Source: Clostridiaceae bacterium
Lineage (GTDB): Bacteria; Bacillota; Clostridia; Lachnospirales; Lachnospiraceae
NCBI GenBank assembly: GCA_018378255.1
Contig: JAGZXV010000075.1
Location: 1 to 23,021, forward strand
Length of the DNA stretch: 23,021 nucleotides
Direction of reading: 5' to 3'
In this document: positions 7,022 through 15,613 of the stretch, piece after piece
Position numbering within the stretch: position 1 is the first letter of the stretch
Layout of the letters: each line of letters starts with the position of its first letter
Notes under the pieces: model-generated
Seen by the model: the letters and a program-made list of their open reading frames with translations, nothing else
Database searches by the model: none
Told to the model about the DNA's origin: nothing
Translations under genes and position numbers: made by a program

Positions 7022-8328
7022 ACACAATCGCAATCGTCTGCGGACTGATTATTCTGGTCCTTTTAGTTATCATGCTGCTGGCCGGCGTGCCCATCGCCGT
7101 GGCACTGGCAATTTCATCGATCTGTGCGATCCTTCCTGTTTTGAATACAGGTGCGGCCGTTCTGACCGGCGCTCAGAGAATATTTTCCGGTATTTCCGTA
7201 TTCAGCCTTTTAGCCATTCCATTTTTTATCCTGGCGGGAAATATCATGAATAAGGGCGGAATCGCCATCCGTCTGATCAACTTTGCAAAGCTGTTTACCG
7301 GAAGGATTCCGGGTGCATTAGCCCATACCAATGCGGTTGCCAACATGCTGTTCGGCGCCATATCCGGATCAGGTACGGCGGCAGCTTCCGCCATGGGTTC
7401 CATTATCGGGCCGATTGAAGAGGAAGAAGGATATGACCGGGATTTCTCCGCAGCGGCTAACATCGCCACAGCTCCCACAGGCCTTTTGATTCCTCCAAGC
7501 AATGTAATGATCACCTATTCCTTAGTCAGCGGAGGAACCTCGGTGGCGGCTCTATTTATGGCCGGATATATTCCGGGAATTTTATGGGGTCTGGCCTGTA
7601 TGCTGGTTATCTATTATTTTGCGAAAAAGAGGGGTTACCGCAGCACGAAGAAATATACCATGTCTGAAAAGGTGAAGGTATTTTTCCAGGCGATTCCATG
7701 TCTGCTGATGATCATTATCGTAATCGGCGGCATCATTTCCGGTATATTCACCGCCACGGAAGGAAGCGTGGTCGCTGTTGTGTACAGCCTGATCTTGTCC
7801 CTGTTTTTCTATAAATCCATTAAATTCAGCGAGCTGCCCAAGATATTCTTAGACAGCGCGGAAATGACGGGCATCATCATTTTCCTGATCGGTGTGTCCA
7901 GCATCATGAGCTGGGTTATGGCATTTACGGGGATTCCGACCGCAGTATCTGAGGCTATGCTGAGCATCAGCGACAACCGCTATGTAATTCTGTTTATTAT
8001 CAATATCCTGCTGCTGATCATCGGTACTTTTATGGATATGACGCCTGCCTGCCTGATCTTCACTCCGATCTTTCTGCCGATCTGCCAGACGCTCGGGATG
8101 AATACGGTTCATTTCGGTATTATGATGATTTTCAACCTCTGTATCGGAACCATCACTCCGCCGGTGGGTACTACCTTGTTTGTAGGCGTTAAGGTTGGAA
8201 AGACCAGAATTGAAAATGTTATCAAACCTCTGCTTCTCTACTTTGCGGCCATTTTTATCGTCCTTTTGCTGGTTTCCTACGTGCCGATTCTGTCCATGTG
8301 GCTGCCGGGACTTTTAGGATATGTATAA
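7018..8328 (+). CDS. dctM: TRAP transporter large membrane subunit, DctM
   Basis: This is a 436-residue, strongly hydrophobic protein with about 12 membrane segments, the usual DctM size. Signature stretches are FFILAGNIMNKGGIA, the glycine-rich GAISGSGTAAASAMGSI in the first half, PTGLLIPPSNVMI, and in the second half a matching TPPVGTTLFVG. These two halves form the elevator transport core that moves substrate with Na+. It overlaps dctQ by four bases. No intrinsic terminator is visible between its stop and the glycine operon promoter, which starts six bases later, so some read-through into the riboswitch is expected. No catabolic enzyme lies next to the transporter, which leaves its substrate unassigned. 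Confidence 0.95.
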   Translation: MNTIAIVCGLIILVLLVIMLLAGVPIAVALAISSICAILPVLNTGAAVLTGAQRIFSGISVFSLLAIPFFILAGNIMNKGGIAIRLINFAKLFTGRIPGALAHTNAVANMLFGAISGSGTAAASAMGSIIGPIEEEEGYDRDFSAAANIATAPTGLLIPPSNVMITYSLVSGGTSVAALFMAGYIPGILWGLACMLVIYYFAKKRGYRSTKKYTMSEKVKVFFQAIPCLLMIIIVIGGIISGIFTATEGSVVAVVYSLILSLFFYKSIKFSELPKIFLDSAEMTGIIIFLIGVSSIMSWVMAFTGIPTAVSEAMLSISDNRYVILFIINILLLIIGTFMDMTPACLIFTPIFLPICQTLGMNTVHFGIMMIFNLCIGTITPPVGTTLFVGVKVGKTRIENVIKPLLLYFAAIFIVLLLVSYVPILSMWLPGLLGYV

Positions 8329-8334
8329 AGAAAC

Positions 8335-8363
8335 TTGATTTTAACAACAACATATGGTAGGAT
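8335..8363 (+). promoter_or_regulatory. Promoter of the glycine cleavage operon
   Basis: TTGATT (8335-8340) and TAGGAT (8358-8363) are 17 bp apart, and TGG before the -10 makes it an extended -10. The start near 8370 lies just before the first riboswitch aptamer (from 8391), as expected for a riboswitch-controlled transcript. Confidence 0.6.
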
Positions 8364-8390
8364 TAAAATACAAATTCATAATCGGTTGAA

Positions 8391-8565
8391 GAATCCGGGA
8401 GAGACTGGCTGACAGCGCCGAAGGGGAGAGAAACTCTCAGGCAAAAGGACCGGATTTGGACGAAACTCTGGAAAGGTGAATATGGTATTTTAACCGTTAC
8501 CGTTAGCACCACCGACGAGGCAGCTTCGGGTAAGCCGAAGTAATCTTTCAGGTACGAAGACAGGG
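8391..8565 (+). ncRNA. Tandem glycine riboswitch
   Basis: Two glycine aptamers lie in series. Aptamer 1 is closed by GAATCCGG (8391-8398) with CCGGATTT (8450-8457). It carries the conserved GCCGAAGG (8417-8424) and CTCTCAGGCAAAAGGAC (8434-8450). A short linker leads to aptamer 2, closed by CTCTG (8466-8470) with CAGGG (8561-8565). Aptamer 2 has the more divergent core CCGACGAGG (8512-8520), a hairpin CTTCGG/CCGAAG (8524-8540) and TCTTTCAGGTACGAAGACAGG (8544-8564). Glycine riboswitches in front of gcv genes turn expression on when glycine is plentiful. The terminator stem begins at the last base of aptamer 2, which fits transcription control. Aptamer identity is strong; the antiterminator pairing was not worked out. 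Confidence 0.93.
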
Positions 8566-8598
8566 CATATAGCAATTATTTGCTGTATGCTCTTTTTT
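8565..8598 (+). terminator. Riboswitch-controlled intrinsic terminator
   Basis: GCATATAGCAA (8565-8575) pairs with TTGCTGTATGC (8580-8590) over 11 bp with one G-U pair and a TTAT loop, followed by TCTTTTTT (8591-8598). It lies between the glycine aptamers and gcvT and should stop transcription when glycine is low. It would also catch read-through from dctM. Confidence 0.85.
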
Positions 8599-8633
8599 GT
8601 GTCTAAAATTTGACAAACTTGAGGAGGGAACAA

Positions 8634-9719
8634 ATGGAACTAAAAACGACATTGTATGACACCCACGTGAAATATGGGGGTAAGATTGTACCGTTTGCAG
8701 GATATCTTCTTCCTGTCCAGTACAAGACGGGTGTCATAGCGGAACACATGGCTGTGAGAACGGAATGCGGATTGTTTGATGTGTCCCACATGGGGGAGAT
8801 TACCTGCACCGGCAGCGATGCCCTTAAGAATTTAAACCATCTGCTGACCAATGATTTTACCGTCATGTATGACGGCCAGGCCAGATACAGCCCGATGTGC
8901 AATGAAGAAGGGGGCGTTGTGGATGATCTGATTGTATATAAGATCAGGGATGACCATTACTTTATTGTTGTCAATGCATCGAATAAGGACAAAGATTTTG
9001 CCTGGATGAAGGAGCATGAGTTTGGAGACGCCGTATTTACGGACATTTCAGATACGGTGGGACAGATCGCCCTTCAGGGGCCGAAAGCCCATGAAATCCT
9101 TTTAAAAATTGCTGGGGAAGAGATGATTCCGGTTAAGTATTACAGCTGCCGGGCGGACGCCTCAGCTGCCGGGATCCCCTGTATTATTTCCAAGACCGGA
9201 TATACGGGGGAGGACGGTTATGAGCTTTATATGGCTGCGGATCAGGCGCCTGCAATGTGGGAAGCTCTTATGGAAGCCGGCAGGGAGGAAGGATTGATTC
9301 CCTGCGGTTTGGGAGCCAGGGATACTCTGCGGCTGGAGGCATCCATGCCTCTTTACGGCCATGAGATGGATGATGTGATCACACCTTTGGAAACGGGGCT
9401 GGGATTTGCCGTAAAGATGAAAAAAGAAGAATTTATCGGAAAGAAAGCCCTGGAAGAAAAGGGAGAGCCGGAAAGGAAAAGGATCGGGCTTAAAGTGACC
9501 GGGCGCGGAATCATCCGGGAACACCAGACCGTATATGCGGGCGGTAAGGAGATTGGAATCACGACTTCCGGAACCCATTGCCCATATTTGGGATATCCTG
9601 TGGCTATGGCATTGGTGGATAAGGAATTTGCGGAGCCTGGAACCTGTGTTGAGGCAGAGGTAAGGGGAAGAAAAGTGGAAGCAGAAGTGGTGGCACTGCC
9701 ATTTTATAAAAGAAAATAA
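8634..9719 (+). CDS. gcvT: Glycine cleavage system T protein (aminomethyltransferase)
   Basis: GcvT moves the methylene group from the aminomethyl-lipoyl arm of GcvH to tetrahydrofolate, releasing ammonia. The 361-residue length is standard. Family motifs are KTTLYDTHVKYGGKIVPFAGYLLPVQY, GLFDVSHMGEI, the folate-site region LLTNDFT, KTGYTGEDGYELY and LGARDTLRLEASMPLYGHEMD. The start is ATG 8634, with GAGGAGGGAA just upstream; an in-frame start at 8610 would lose this ribosome binding site. It is the first gene after the glycine riboswitch and its terminator, and gcvH follows after 24 bp. Confidence 0.97.
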   Translation: MELKTTLYDTHVKYGGKIVPFAGYLLPVQYKTGVIAEHMAVRTECGLFDVSHMGEITCTGSDALKNLNHLLTNDFTVMYDGQARYSPMCNEEGGVVDDLIVYKIRDDHYFIVVNASNKDKDFAWMKEHEFGDAVFTDISDTVGQIALQGPKAHEILLKIAGEEMIPVKYYSCRADASAAGIPCIISKTGYTGEDGYELYMAADQAPAMWEALMEAGREEGLIPCGLGARDTLRLEASMPLYGHEMDDVITPLETGLGFAVKMKKEEFIGKKALEEKGEPERKRIGLKVTGRGIIREHQTVYAGGKEIGITTSGTHCPYLGYPVAMALVDKEFAEPGTCVEAEVRGRKVEAEVVALPFYKRK

Positions 9720-9743
9720 ATGATATGACAGGAGGAATTTATT

Positions 9744-10127
9744 ATGACATTTCCAAAGGAATTAAAGTACGCCAAATCACATGAGTGGGTGAAATTTGAG
9801 GATGAGAATACCGTATTGATCGGTTTAACCGATTATGCGCAGAATGAACTGGGAGATCTTGTATTTGTCAATCTGCCGGAGCCGGGAGATGAAGTGACAA
9901 CAGGGGAAGCGTTCGGGGACGTGGAATCGGTAAAAGCGGTTTCCGACGTATACTCGCCGGTGACGGGAACTGTGGCCGGGATCAATGAAGAACTGTTAGA
10001 CAGCCCGGAATCCATTAACTCTGATCCGTATGGGGCGTGGCTTGTTAAGGTGACGGATGTAAACGGGCAGGAAGAACTGATGGATGCGGACAGCTACGAA
10101 GCCTGGATAAAAGAAAACAGGGAATAA
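9744..10127 (+). CDS. gcvH: Glycine cleavage system H protein (lipoyl carrier)
   Basis: This 127-residue carrier bears the lipoyl arm that shuttles the aminomethyl group between the P, T and L proteins. The lipoylation site is Lys64 in GDVESVKAVSDVYSPVTG. HEWVKFEDENTVLIGLTDYAQNELGDLVFVNLPEPG is the typical H-protein beginning and separates it from the E2-type lipoyl domains. ACAGGAGGAA precedes the start. The operon also holds LplA, the likely enzyme that attaches lipoate to this lysine, and LpdA, which reoxidises the arm. Confidence 0.97.
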   Translation: MTFPKELKYAKSHEWVKFEDENTVLIGLTDYAQNELGDLVFVNLPEPGDEVTTGEAFGDVESVKAVSDVYSPVTGTVAGINEELLDSPESINSDPYGAWLVKVTDVNGQEELMDADSYEAWIKENRE

Positions 10128-10152
10128 CCGGAGCAGGCGAAAGGAGAAGGAT

Positions 10153-11472
10153 ATGGGGTCTTATCTGTCCAATACGAATAAGCAGCAGGAAGAGATGTTA
10201 AAAGAAGCCGGATATGATTGTTTTGACGCGTTATTTTCCCACATTCCCCAGGAAGTCATGATGAAGGGGGAATTGAACATCCCGTCAGGATGCTCCGAGA
10301 TGGAGGTCAGGGAAAAAATGGAGAAGATGGCTTCTTCAAACCGGGTATTTAAACATATTTTCAGGGGCGCAGGGGCTTATAACCATTACATACCGGCGAT
10401 TGTAAAGAGCGTTACGTCGAAAGAGGATTTTGTCACGGCTTATACGCCGTACCAGGCGGAGATCAGCCAGGGGAATCTGCAGTCCATTTTTGAGTTTCAG
10501 ACCATGATCTGCGAGCTGACCGGGATGGACTGTGCCAATGCGTCGGTCTATGACGGGGCATCCGCCGCGGCAGAAAGCATCTTTATGTGTAAGGAGCGGA
10601 AGCGGGTAAAAGCCCTGGTTTCTGCAACGGTTCATCCGCAGGTGATTGAAACCATGAAAACTTATTGCTATGGCCGGGATACGGAACTGGTCATTGTGCC
10701 GGAAAAGGACGGGGTGACAGATCTTGAAGCCTTAGCTTCCCTGGCAGATGAAACGACGGCCTGTTTTTATCTTCAGCAGCCGAACTATTATGGGATTTTG
10801 GAAGATGCGGCAGGCTGCGGCCGTACTGTCCATGAAAAGGGCGGTAAGTTTGTGATGGGATGCAATCCCATTTCACTGGCTGTGCTCATGACCCCTGCGG
10901 AATGCGGGGCTGACGTGGCAGTGGGAGAAGGGCAGCCGCTGGGGCTTCCCCTGGCTTTTGGAGGGCCCTATCTGGGATTTATGGCAGCTACGAAAGCGAT
11001 GATGAGAAAGCTTCCCGGAAGAATTGTGGGAGAGACGGTCGACAGTGAAGGCAAGAGGGGATTCGTGCTGACGCTTCAGGCCAGAGAACAGCATATCAGG
11101 CGGGAAAAGGCCGGCAGCAATATCTGTTCCAACCAGGCTCTGTGCGCTATGACCGCGTCGGTCTATTTGTCCGCTATGGGTGCAGAGGGCTTGAAACAGG
11201 CAGCGGTTTCCTGCATGTCCAAAGCCCGTTATCTTCAGAAGGCTTTGGCCGAAGCCGGTTTTAAGCTGGTATATGAAAAAGAATATTTCCATGAATTTTT
11301 GACGGAGTCTCCGGTGGATACGGGGCTTTTAACGGACCACCTGGAAAGCCGCGGATACCTTGGAGGCCTTCCGGTGGAGGGCAGCAGGATTTTGTGGTGT
11401 GTGACGGAGATGAATTCAAAGGCTGAGATGGATGAACTGGTCCGTTTAGTAAAGGAGGTATGTGCCGGATGA
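10153..11472 (+). CDS. gcvPA: Glycine dehydrogenase (decarboxylating) subunit 1
   Basis: This is the N-terminal half of the two-subunit P protein found in Firmicutes, many other bacteria and archaea. With GcvPB it decarboxylates glycine and loads the aminomethyl group on GcvH. The length of 439 residues fits. Recognisable stretches are AGAYNHYIPAIVKSV, YTPYQAEISQGNLQSIFEFQ, TGMDCANASVYDGASAAAES and GGPYLGFMA. It has the aminotransferase fold but not the PLP lysine, which is in GcvPB. AAAGGAGAAGG precedes the ATG. The stop overlaps the gcvPB start (ATGA at 11469-11472), which should give equal amounts of the two subunits. Confidence 0.96.
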   Translation: MGSYLSNTNKQQEEMLKEAGYDCFDALFSHIPQEVMMKGELNIPSGCSEMEVREKMEKMASSNRVFKHIFRGAGAYNHYIPAIVKSVTSKEDFVTAYTPYQAEISQGNLQSIFEFQTMICELTGMDCANASVYDGASAAAESIFMCKERKRVKALVSATVHPQVIETMKTYCYGRDTELVIVPEKDGVTDLEALASLADETTACFYLQQPNYYGILEDAAGCGRTVHEKGGKFVMGCNPISLAVLMTPAECGADVAVGEGQPLGLPLAFGGPYLGFMAATKAMMRKLPGRIVGETVDSEGKRGFVLTLQAREQHIRREKAGSNICSNQALCAMTASVYLSAMGAEGLKQAAVSCMSKARYLQKALAEAGFKLVYEKEYFHEFLTESPVDTGLLTDHLESRGYLGGLPVEGSRILWCVTEMNSKAEMDELVRLVKEVCAG

Positions 11473-12896
11473 AGCTGATATTTGAACGGAGTGTAGAGGG
11501 AAGGAGATGCTGCATTCTCCCGGAATGTGATGTGCCTGTTGTGGAGCTGGGAGCCGGGGCCAGAAAACAGCCTCTCCATCTGCCTGAGGTGTCGGAAAAT
11601 GATATCAGCCGCCACTATACGGAACTGGCAAAGGCCACCCACGGAGTCAATGACGGTTTTTACCCGCTGGGATCCTGTACCATGAAATACAATCCTAAGA
11701 TCAACGAGGAAACAGCATCCCTGAAAGAATTCACACAGATTCATCCGCTGCAGCCGGAGCACACGGTTCAGGGATGCTTAGAGGTGTTAAAAACGGCGGA
11801 AGATGTTTTTTGTGAAATTACAGGTATGGATCAGATGACATTCCAGCCGGCGGCAGGGGCACATGGCGAGTTTACAGGGCTTCTTCTGATCAAGGCATAT
11901 CATGACCAGCGTAAGGACCAAAAGAGAACCAAAATCATTGTTCCGGATTCCGCCCATGGGACGAATCCGGCCAGCGCTGTGATGGCTGGATTTGAGGTGG
12001 TCAATATTCCTTCCCAGGAAGACGGTTGTGTGGATTTGGAAAAGCTGAGAGCTGCCGTGGGAGAGGATACGGCCGGTTTAATGCTGACGAATCCCAATAC
12101 GGTTGGGTTATTTGATAAAAACATTCTGGAAATCACCAGGATTGTTCACGAGGCCGGAGGACTGAACTATTATGACGGAGCTAATTTAAACGCTGTTATG
12201 GGAGTCGTGAGGCCCGGTGACATGGGCTTTGATGTGGTGCATTTAAACCTTCATAAGACATTTTCCACCCCTCACGGAGGCGGAGGTCCGGGAAGCGGTC
12301 CGGTAGGTTGCAAAGCGTTTTTAGCCGGGTTTCTGCCGGGCAGGAAAGTGGTAAAAGACGGCGGCTACCATATGGAAGAGTACCCTTCTTCTGTGGGCAT
12401 GGTTAAGGCGTTTTACGGAAACTTCCTGGTGGTTGTAAAGGCGCTGACTTATGCGCTGATGCTGGGAAAGGAAGGGATACCCGAAGCCTGCAGGAATGCG
12501 GTTTTAAATGCCAATTATATCCGGGTGAAACTGTCCGGAAAATACCATATGCCCTATAAAGAAACATGTATGCATGAATTTGTTATGAGCCTGGAGCAGG
12601 AAAAGCATGAAATCCATGTATCGGCTATGGATATTGCCAAGGCGCTTTTGGATTATGGCATCCATCCGCCGACCATGTATTTCCCGTTAATTGTACATGA
12701 AGCCCTGATGGTAGAACCTACGGAAACGGAATCGAAAGAAGGTTTGGATGAGCTGATCGCCGCTTTTCTCGATATCTATGAAAAAGCGGAAAGGGATCCC
12801 CAATGGATTCAGGGGTCACCCCATACCACCCGGATCAAACGTCTGGATGAGGTGGCAGCGGCCCGGAATCCCAAGCTTAAGTATATGTTTGAATAA
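11469..12896 (+). CDS. gcvPB: Glycine dehydrogenase (decarboxylating) subunit 2
   Basis: This is the PLP-carrying half of the P protein, 475 residues. The Schiff-base lysine is Lys263 in LNLHKTFSTPHGGGGPG. Other family stretches are YPLGSCTMKYNPKINE, FQPAAGAHGEFTGLL, DSAHGTNPASAVMAGF and MLTNPNTVGLFD. ATG 11469 overlaps the gcvPA stop and lies ten bases after AAAGGAGG; ATG 11460 is in frame but only one base from that site, so 11469 is preferred. It works as a GcvPA/GcvPB heterotetramer, as known for the family. lplA follows after 25 bp. Confidence 0.96.
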   Translation: MKLIFERSVEGRRCCILPECDVPVVELGAGARKQPLHLPEVSENDISRHYTELAKATHGVNDGFYPLGSCTMKYNPKINEETASLKEFTQIHPLQPEHTVQGCLEVLKTAEDVFCEITGMDQMTFQPAAGAHGEFTGLLLIKAYHDQRKDQKRTKIIVPDSAHGTNPASAVMAGFEVVNIPSQEDGCVDLEKLRAAVGEDTAGLMLTNPNTVGLFDKNILEITRIVHEAGGLNYYDGANLNAVMGVVRPGDMGFDVVHLNLHKTFSTPHGGGGPGSGPVGCKAFLAGFLPGRKVVKDGGYHMEEYPSSVGMVKAFYGNFLVVVKALTYALMLGKEGIPEACRNAVLNANYIRVKLSGKYHMPYKETCMHEFVMSLEQEKHEIHVSAMDIAKALLDYGIHPPTMYFPLIVHEALMVEPTETESKEGLDELIAAFLDIYEKAERDPQWIQGSPHTTRIKRLDEVAAARNPKLKYMFE

Positions 12897-12921
12897 AAAG
12901 GTCTGACGGACAAGGAGCGGT

Positions 12922-13917
12922 ATGGCAGAGTTAATCAGCATAATTGAGAGCAAAGGCACCAACCCCTATGAAAATCTGGCCCTGGAAGAGTATCTGCTCA
13001 TGCATGTCCGCCCTGAGGAATGTATTCTCTATCTCTGGCAGAACCGGAAGACGGTTGTGATCGGAAGGAACCAGAACGGATGGAAGGAATGCAGAATCGA
13101 ACGCCTGGAGGAGGACGGCGGGTTTTTAGCCCGCCGTCTTTCCGGAGGAGGGGCGGTATTTCACGACCTGGGTAATTTGAACTTCACGTTTTTGGCTGAG
13201 AAGGATCATTACGATGTGGAGAAGCAGACAGAAGTCATATTAAAGGCAGTGAGGTCATTTGGCATTCAGGCAGAGCGGACCGGACGCAATGACCTTACGG
13301 TGGACGGGAAAAAGTTTTCCGGCCATGCATTTTACCGGACGGGAAATCATTGCTGCCATCATGGAACGGTGCTGCTTCAGGTGGACACGGAGGAGATGTC
13401 AAAGTATCTCAACGTTTCATTGGATAAATTAAAATCAAAAAGTGTGGATTCGGTTAAAAGCCGGGTGGAAAATCTGATCACTTATGTTCCTGATATCACT
13501 GTGGGGCGGATGAAACAGGCTCTTACAGACGCATTTGAACAGGTTTATGGAACTGCTGCGCAGCATCTGCCTGAGGAACGATTTGACCGGGGGGAATTGA
13601 GTAAAAACTATGAAAAGTTTTCCTCCTGGGAGTGGAAATACGGCAGGAAGATTCCCTTCCAATATGAAGTGAACAGACGGTTTCCCTGGGGGGATATGGG
13701 GATTCAGTTACAGGTAAACGGCGGAATTGTACTGGAAGCCGCGGCATATTCGGATATGCTGGATACAGAGTTTGTATCGAAACTGGAACAGGCCCTTTCC
13801 GGCGTGGTTTACAGCAAAAAAGAGCTGGCAAAAGCCGTAAGGGGGATCTCATGCAGCAGCCCTCTTCAGGAAGAGATCAGGGAGGATATAGCAGGCTGTT
13901 TGACAGAAGGAGAATAG
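12922..13917 (+). CDS. lplA: Lipoate-protein ligase A
   Basis: LplA activates free lipoate with ATP and transfers it to lipoyl-domain lysines. The 331-residue length covers the catalytic and the C-terminal accessory domain of a full LplA. Key motifs are RRLSGGGAVFHDLGNLNFTF (71-90) and GRNDLTVDGKKFSGHAF, where Lys131 matches the lysine that binds lipoyl-AMP. Its place between gcvPB and lpdA indicates that GcvH is the main target and that the operon relies on salvaged lipoate; no lipA or lipB is in the window. CAAGGAG lies before the ATG. Octanoyl transfer is less likely given the C-terminal domain. Confidence 0.94.
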   Translation: MAELISIIESKGTNPYENLALEEYLLMHVRPEECILYLWQNRKTVVIGRNQNGWKECRIERLEEDGGFLARRLSGGGAVFHDLGNLNFTFLAEKDHYDVEKQTEVILKAVRSFGIQAERTGRNDLTVDGKKFSGHAFYRTGNHCCHHGTVLLQVDTEEMSKYLNVSLDKLKSKSVDSVKSRVENLITYVPDITVGRMKQALTDAFEQVYGTAAQHLPEERFDRGELSKNYEKFSSWEWKYGRKIPFQYEVNRRFPWGDMGIQLQVNGGIVLEAAAYSDMLDTEFVSKLEQALSGVVYSKKELAKAVRGISCSSPLQEEIREDIAGCLTEGE

Positions 13918-13942
13918 CTGCATCGGACAAAATGGAGGATTT

Positions 13943-15331
13943 ATGGCAGAAACATTCGATTTAATCGTGATCGGCGCGGGGCCGGGGGGATATTTAGCAG
14001 CGTTAAAGGCCTCTGGGCTGGGAAAGAAAACCGCGGTAATAGAATATGAAAATTTGGGAGGAACCTGTCTGAATAAAGGCTGTATTCCAACTAAATCACT
14101 GCTTCATGCAGGTGAACTATACCGGGAAATGGGCAGCGCTGATAAGTTCGGAATCAGCGGAGGCGGTTTTGGGCTGAATGGTGAAGCTGTCTGGAATTAT
14201 AAGGACCGTGTTGTGTCAGAGCTCAGAAACGGAATTTTCCAAAGTTTAAAAAAGGCTAAAGCAGAAGTTTTTGAGGGACGGGGGATGATAACCGGGGAAC
14301 GAGAGGTGACGGTTCTGAAAGAGGGCGGAGAAAAACAGGTGCTTTCAGGAGAAAAGATTCTGATAGCAGCCGGTTCCAGACCTTCAGTTCCTCCGATTAA
14401 GGGAGCCAAGACAGAGGGAGTTGTGGACAGCGACGGGATATTAAACGGGGACGGAACCATTTATCCCCGCCTTGTGATCATTGGCGGCGGGGTGATCGGC
14501 ATGGAGATGGCTACGGTTTACAGTGATTTTGGCAGCCAGGTGACGGTGGTCGAAGCCATGGACCGTATTCTGCCCGGAATGGATAAGGAGATATCCCAGA
14601 ATTTGAAGATGATCATGAAAAAAAGAGGGGTGGACATCCATACCTTGTCATCTGTAAAGGAAATCCGCAAAGCAGAGGGCGGGCTGGTCTGCTGCTATGA
14701 GGAAAAAGGGCAGGAACTGGAACAGGAAGCAGACCGGATTCTGATTTCAACAGGACGCAAACCCAATACGGACGGGCTTTTTTCAGAAAGCATGGAGCCC
14801 AGATTTGAGAAAAACAAGGGATATCTGGTTGTGGATGCAGACTTTGAAACATCCGTAAAAGGCATTTATGCTATCGGAGATGTGACGGGAGGTATCCAGC
14901 TGGCCCATGTGGCGACGGCAGAGGGGTACCGGGCAGTGGAAGCCATGTTCGGCCTGACCTTCACCCAGAATCTGGATACTGTGCCGTCCTGTGTATACAC
15001 CAGTCCGGAAATAGCCTGTGTGGGCATGACTGCGGATCAGGCGAAGGAAAAGGGGATTGCCGTAAAAACGGGAAAGTATATCATGTCTGTTAACGGAAAA
15101 TCGGTTTTGACCATGCAGGAACGGGGATTCATCAAGCTGGTGGCGGAAGCAGAGAGCAGAAAGATCATCGGAGCCCAGTTAATGTGTGCCAGGGCCACGG
15201 ATATGATAGGGGAACTGGAACTGGCGGTCAGCAAAGGGCTGACTGCTGCGGATTTGGCAGAAGTTATAATGCCCCATCCCACGTTTTGTGAAGGAATAGG
15301 GGAAGCGGCCCTGGAGTTGATAGAAAAATAG
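13943..15331 (+). CDS. lpdA: Dihydrolipoyl dehydrogenase (glycine cleavage L protein)
   Basis: This flavoenzyme reoxidises the dihydrolipoyl arm of GcvH and passes electrons to NAD+. The 462-residue chain starts with the FAD-binding GAGPGG (11-16). The redox disulfide is in GGTCLNKGCIPTKSLL (Cys42, Cys47). A second dinucleotide fold, IIGGGVIGMEMA, binds NAD. GDVTGGIQLAHVATAEG contacts FAD. The catalytic pair His445 and Glu450 lies in HPTFCEGIGEAALEL; the Cys in place of the more common Ser before that Glu is a small variation. It lacks an N-terminal lipoyl domain. ATGGAGG precedes the ATG. It is the last gene of the operon, followed by the terminator at 15347. Confidence 0.96.
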   Translation: MAETFDLIVIGAGPGGYLAALKASGLGKKTAVIEYENLGGTCLNKGCIPTKSLLHAGELYREMGSADKFGISGGGFGLNGEAVWNYKDRVVSELRNGIFQSLKKAKAEVFEGRGMITGEREVTVLKEGGEKQVLSGEKILIAAGSRPSVPPIKGAKTEGVVDSDGILNGDGTIYPRLVIIGGGVIGMEMATVYSDFGSQVTVVEAMDRILPGMDKEISQNLKMIMKKRGVDIHTLSSVKEIRKAEGGLVCCYEEKGQELEQEADRILISTGRKPNTDGLFSESMEPRFEKNKGYLVVDADFETSVKGIYAIGDVTGGIQLAHVATAEGYRAVEAMFGLTFTQNLDTVPSCVYTSPEIACVGMTADQAKEKGIAVKTGKYIMSVNGKSVLTMQERGFIKLVAEAESRKIIGAQLMCARATDMIGELELAVSKGLTAADLAEVIMPHPTFCEGIGEAALELIEK

Positions 15332-15346
15332 CAAAATTAAAATGGA

Positions 15347-15399
15347 AAAAGATCCTTTCGGCAGATACATTTGGCAAATAACGAAAGGATCTTTTATTA
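15347..15399 (+). terminator. Intrinsic terminator of the glycine cleavage operon
   Basis: A perfect 14-bp inverted repeat, AAAAGATCCTTTCG (15347-15360) and CGAAAGGATCTTTT (15382-15395), encloses a 21-base loop and is followed by ATTA. The A run on the left and T run on the right make it potentially bidirectional. It separates the gcv operon from the dgt cluster. Confidence 0.85.
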
Positions 15400-15441
15400 A
15401 TCAGTAAATCCAATGCTGATCTATACTTTTAGCCTTTTTTG

Positions 15442-15450
15442 TGATATAAT
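15442..15450 (+). promoter_or_regulatory. Extended -10 promoter for the dgt-dnaG-sigA cluster
   Basis: TGATATAAT (15442-15450) is a perfect extended -10; no convincing -35 is present. A second TATAAT lies at 15520-15525, also with a weak -35. The region 15400-15613 holds no gene I can support, so the leader from the first site would be about 157 bases. Confidence 0.55.
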
Positions 15451-15613
15451 TTAAATAATTTTCGGACAACGGCAAAGACATTGTTACAGTACTTTGTGGT
15501 AAAAACAGGATCAAGGAAATATAATACATATAAGGAGATAAAGAGATACGAAGGATAAGTTGGAAACTGTACAGATTTGATTTCAAAATCCGCATGGGGA
15601 AAGGTGGGTTTTT

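Noticed and set aside
6984..7253. 89-codon + frame overlapping the dctQ/dctM junction
   Set aside because: Reads through the start of dctM in another frame; dctM has the coupled ATGA start and the correct family sequence.
8610..8615. TTGACA just before gcvT as a second promoter
   Set aside because: A -10 at the right distance would fall at or beyond the gcvT start codon, and none is seen.
11235..11762. 175-codon minus-strand frame over the gcvPA/gcvPB junction
   Set aside because: Shadow of two well-defined genes; no ribosome binding site or family likeness.
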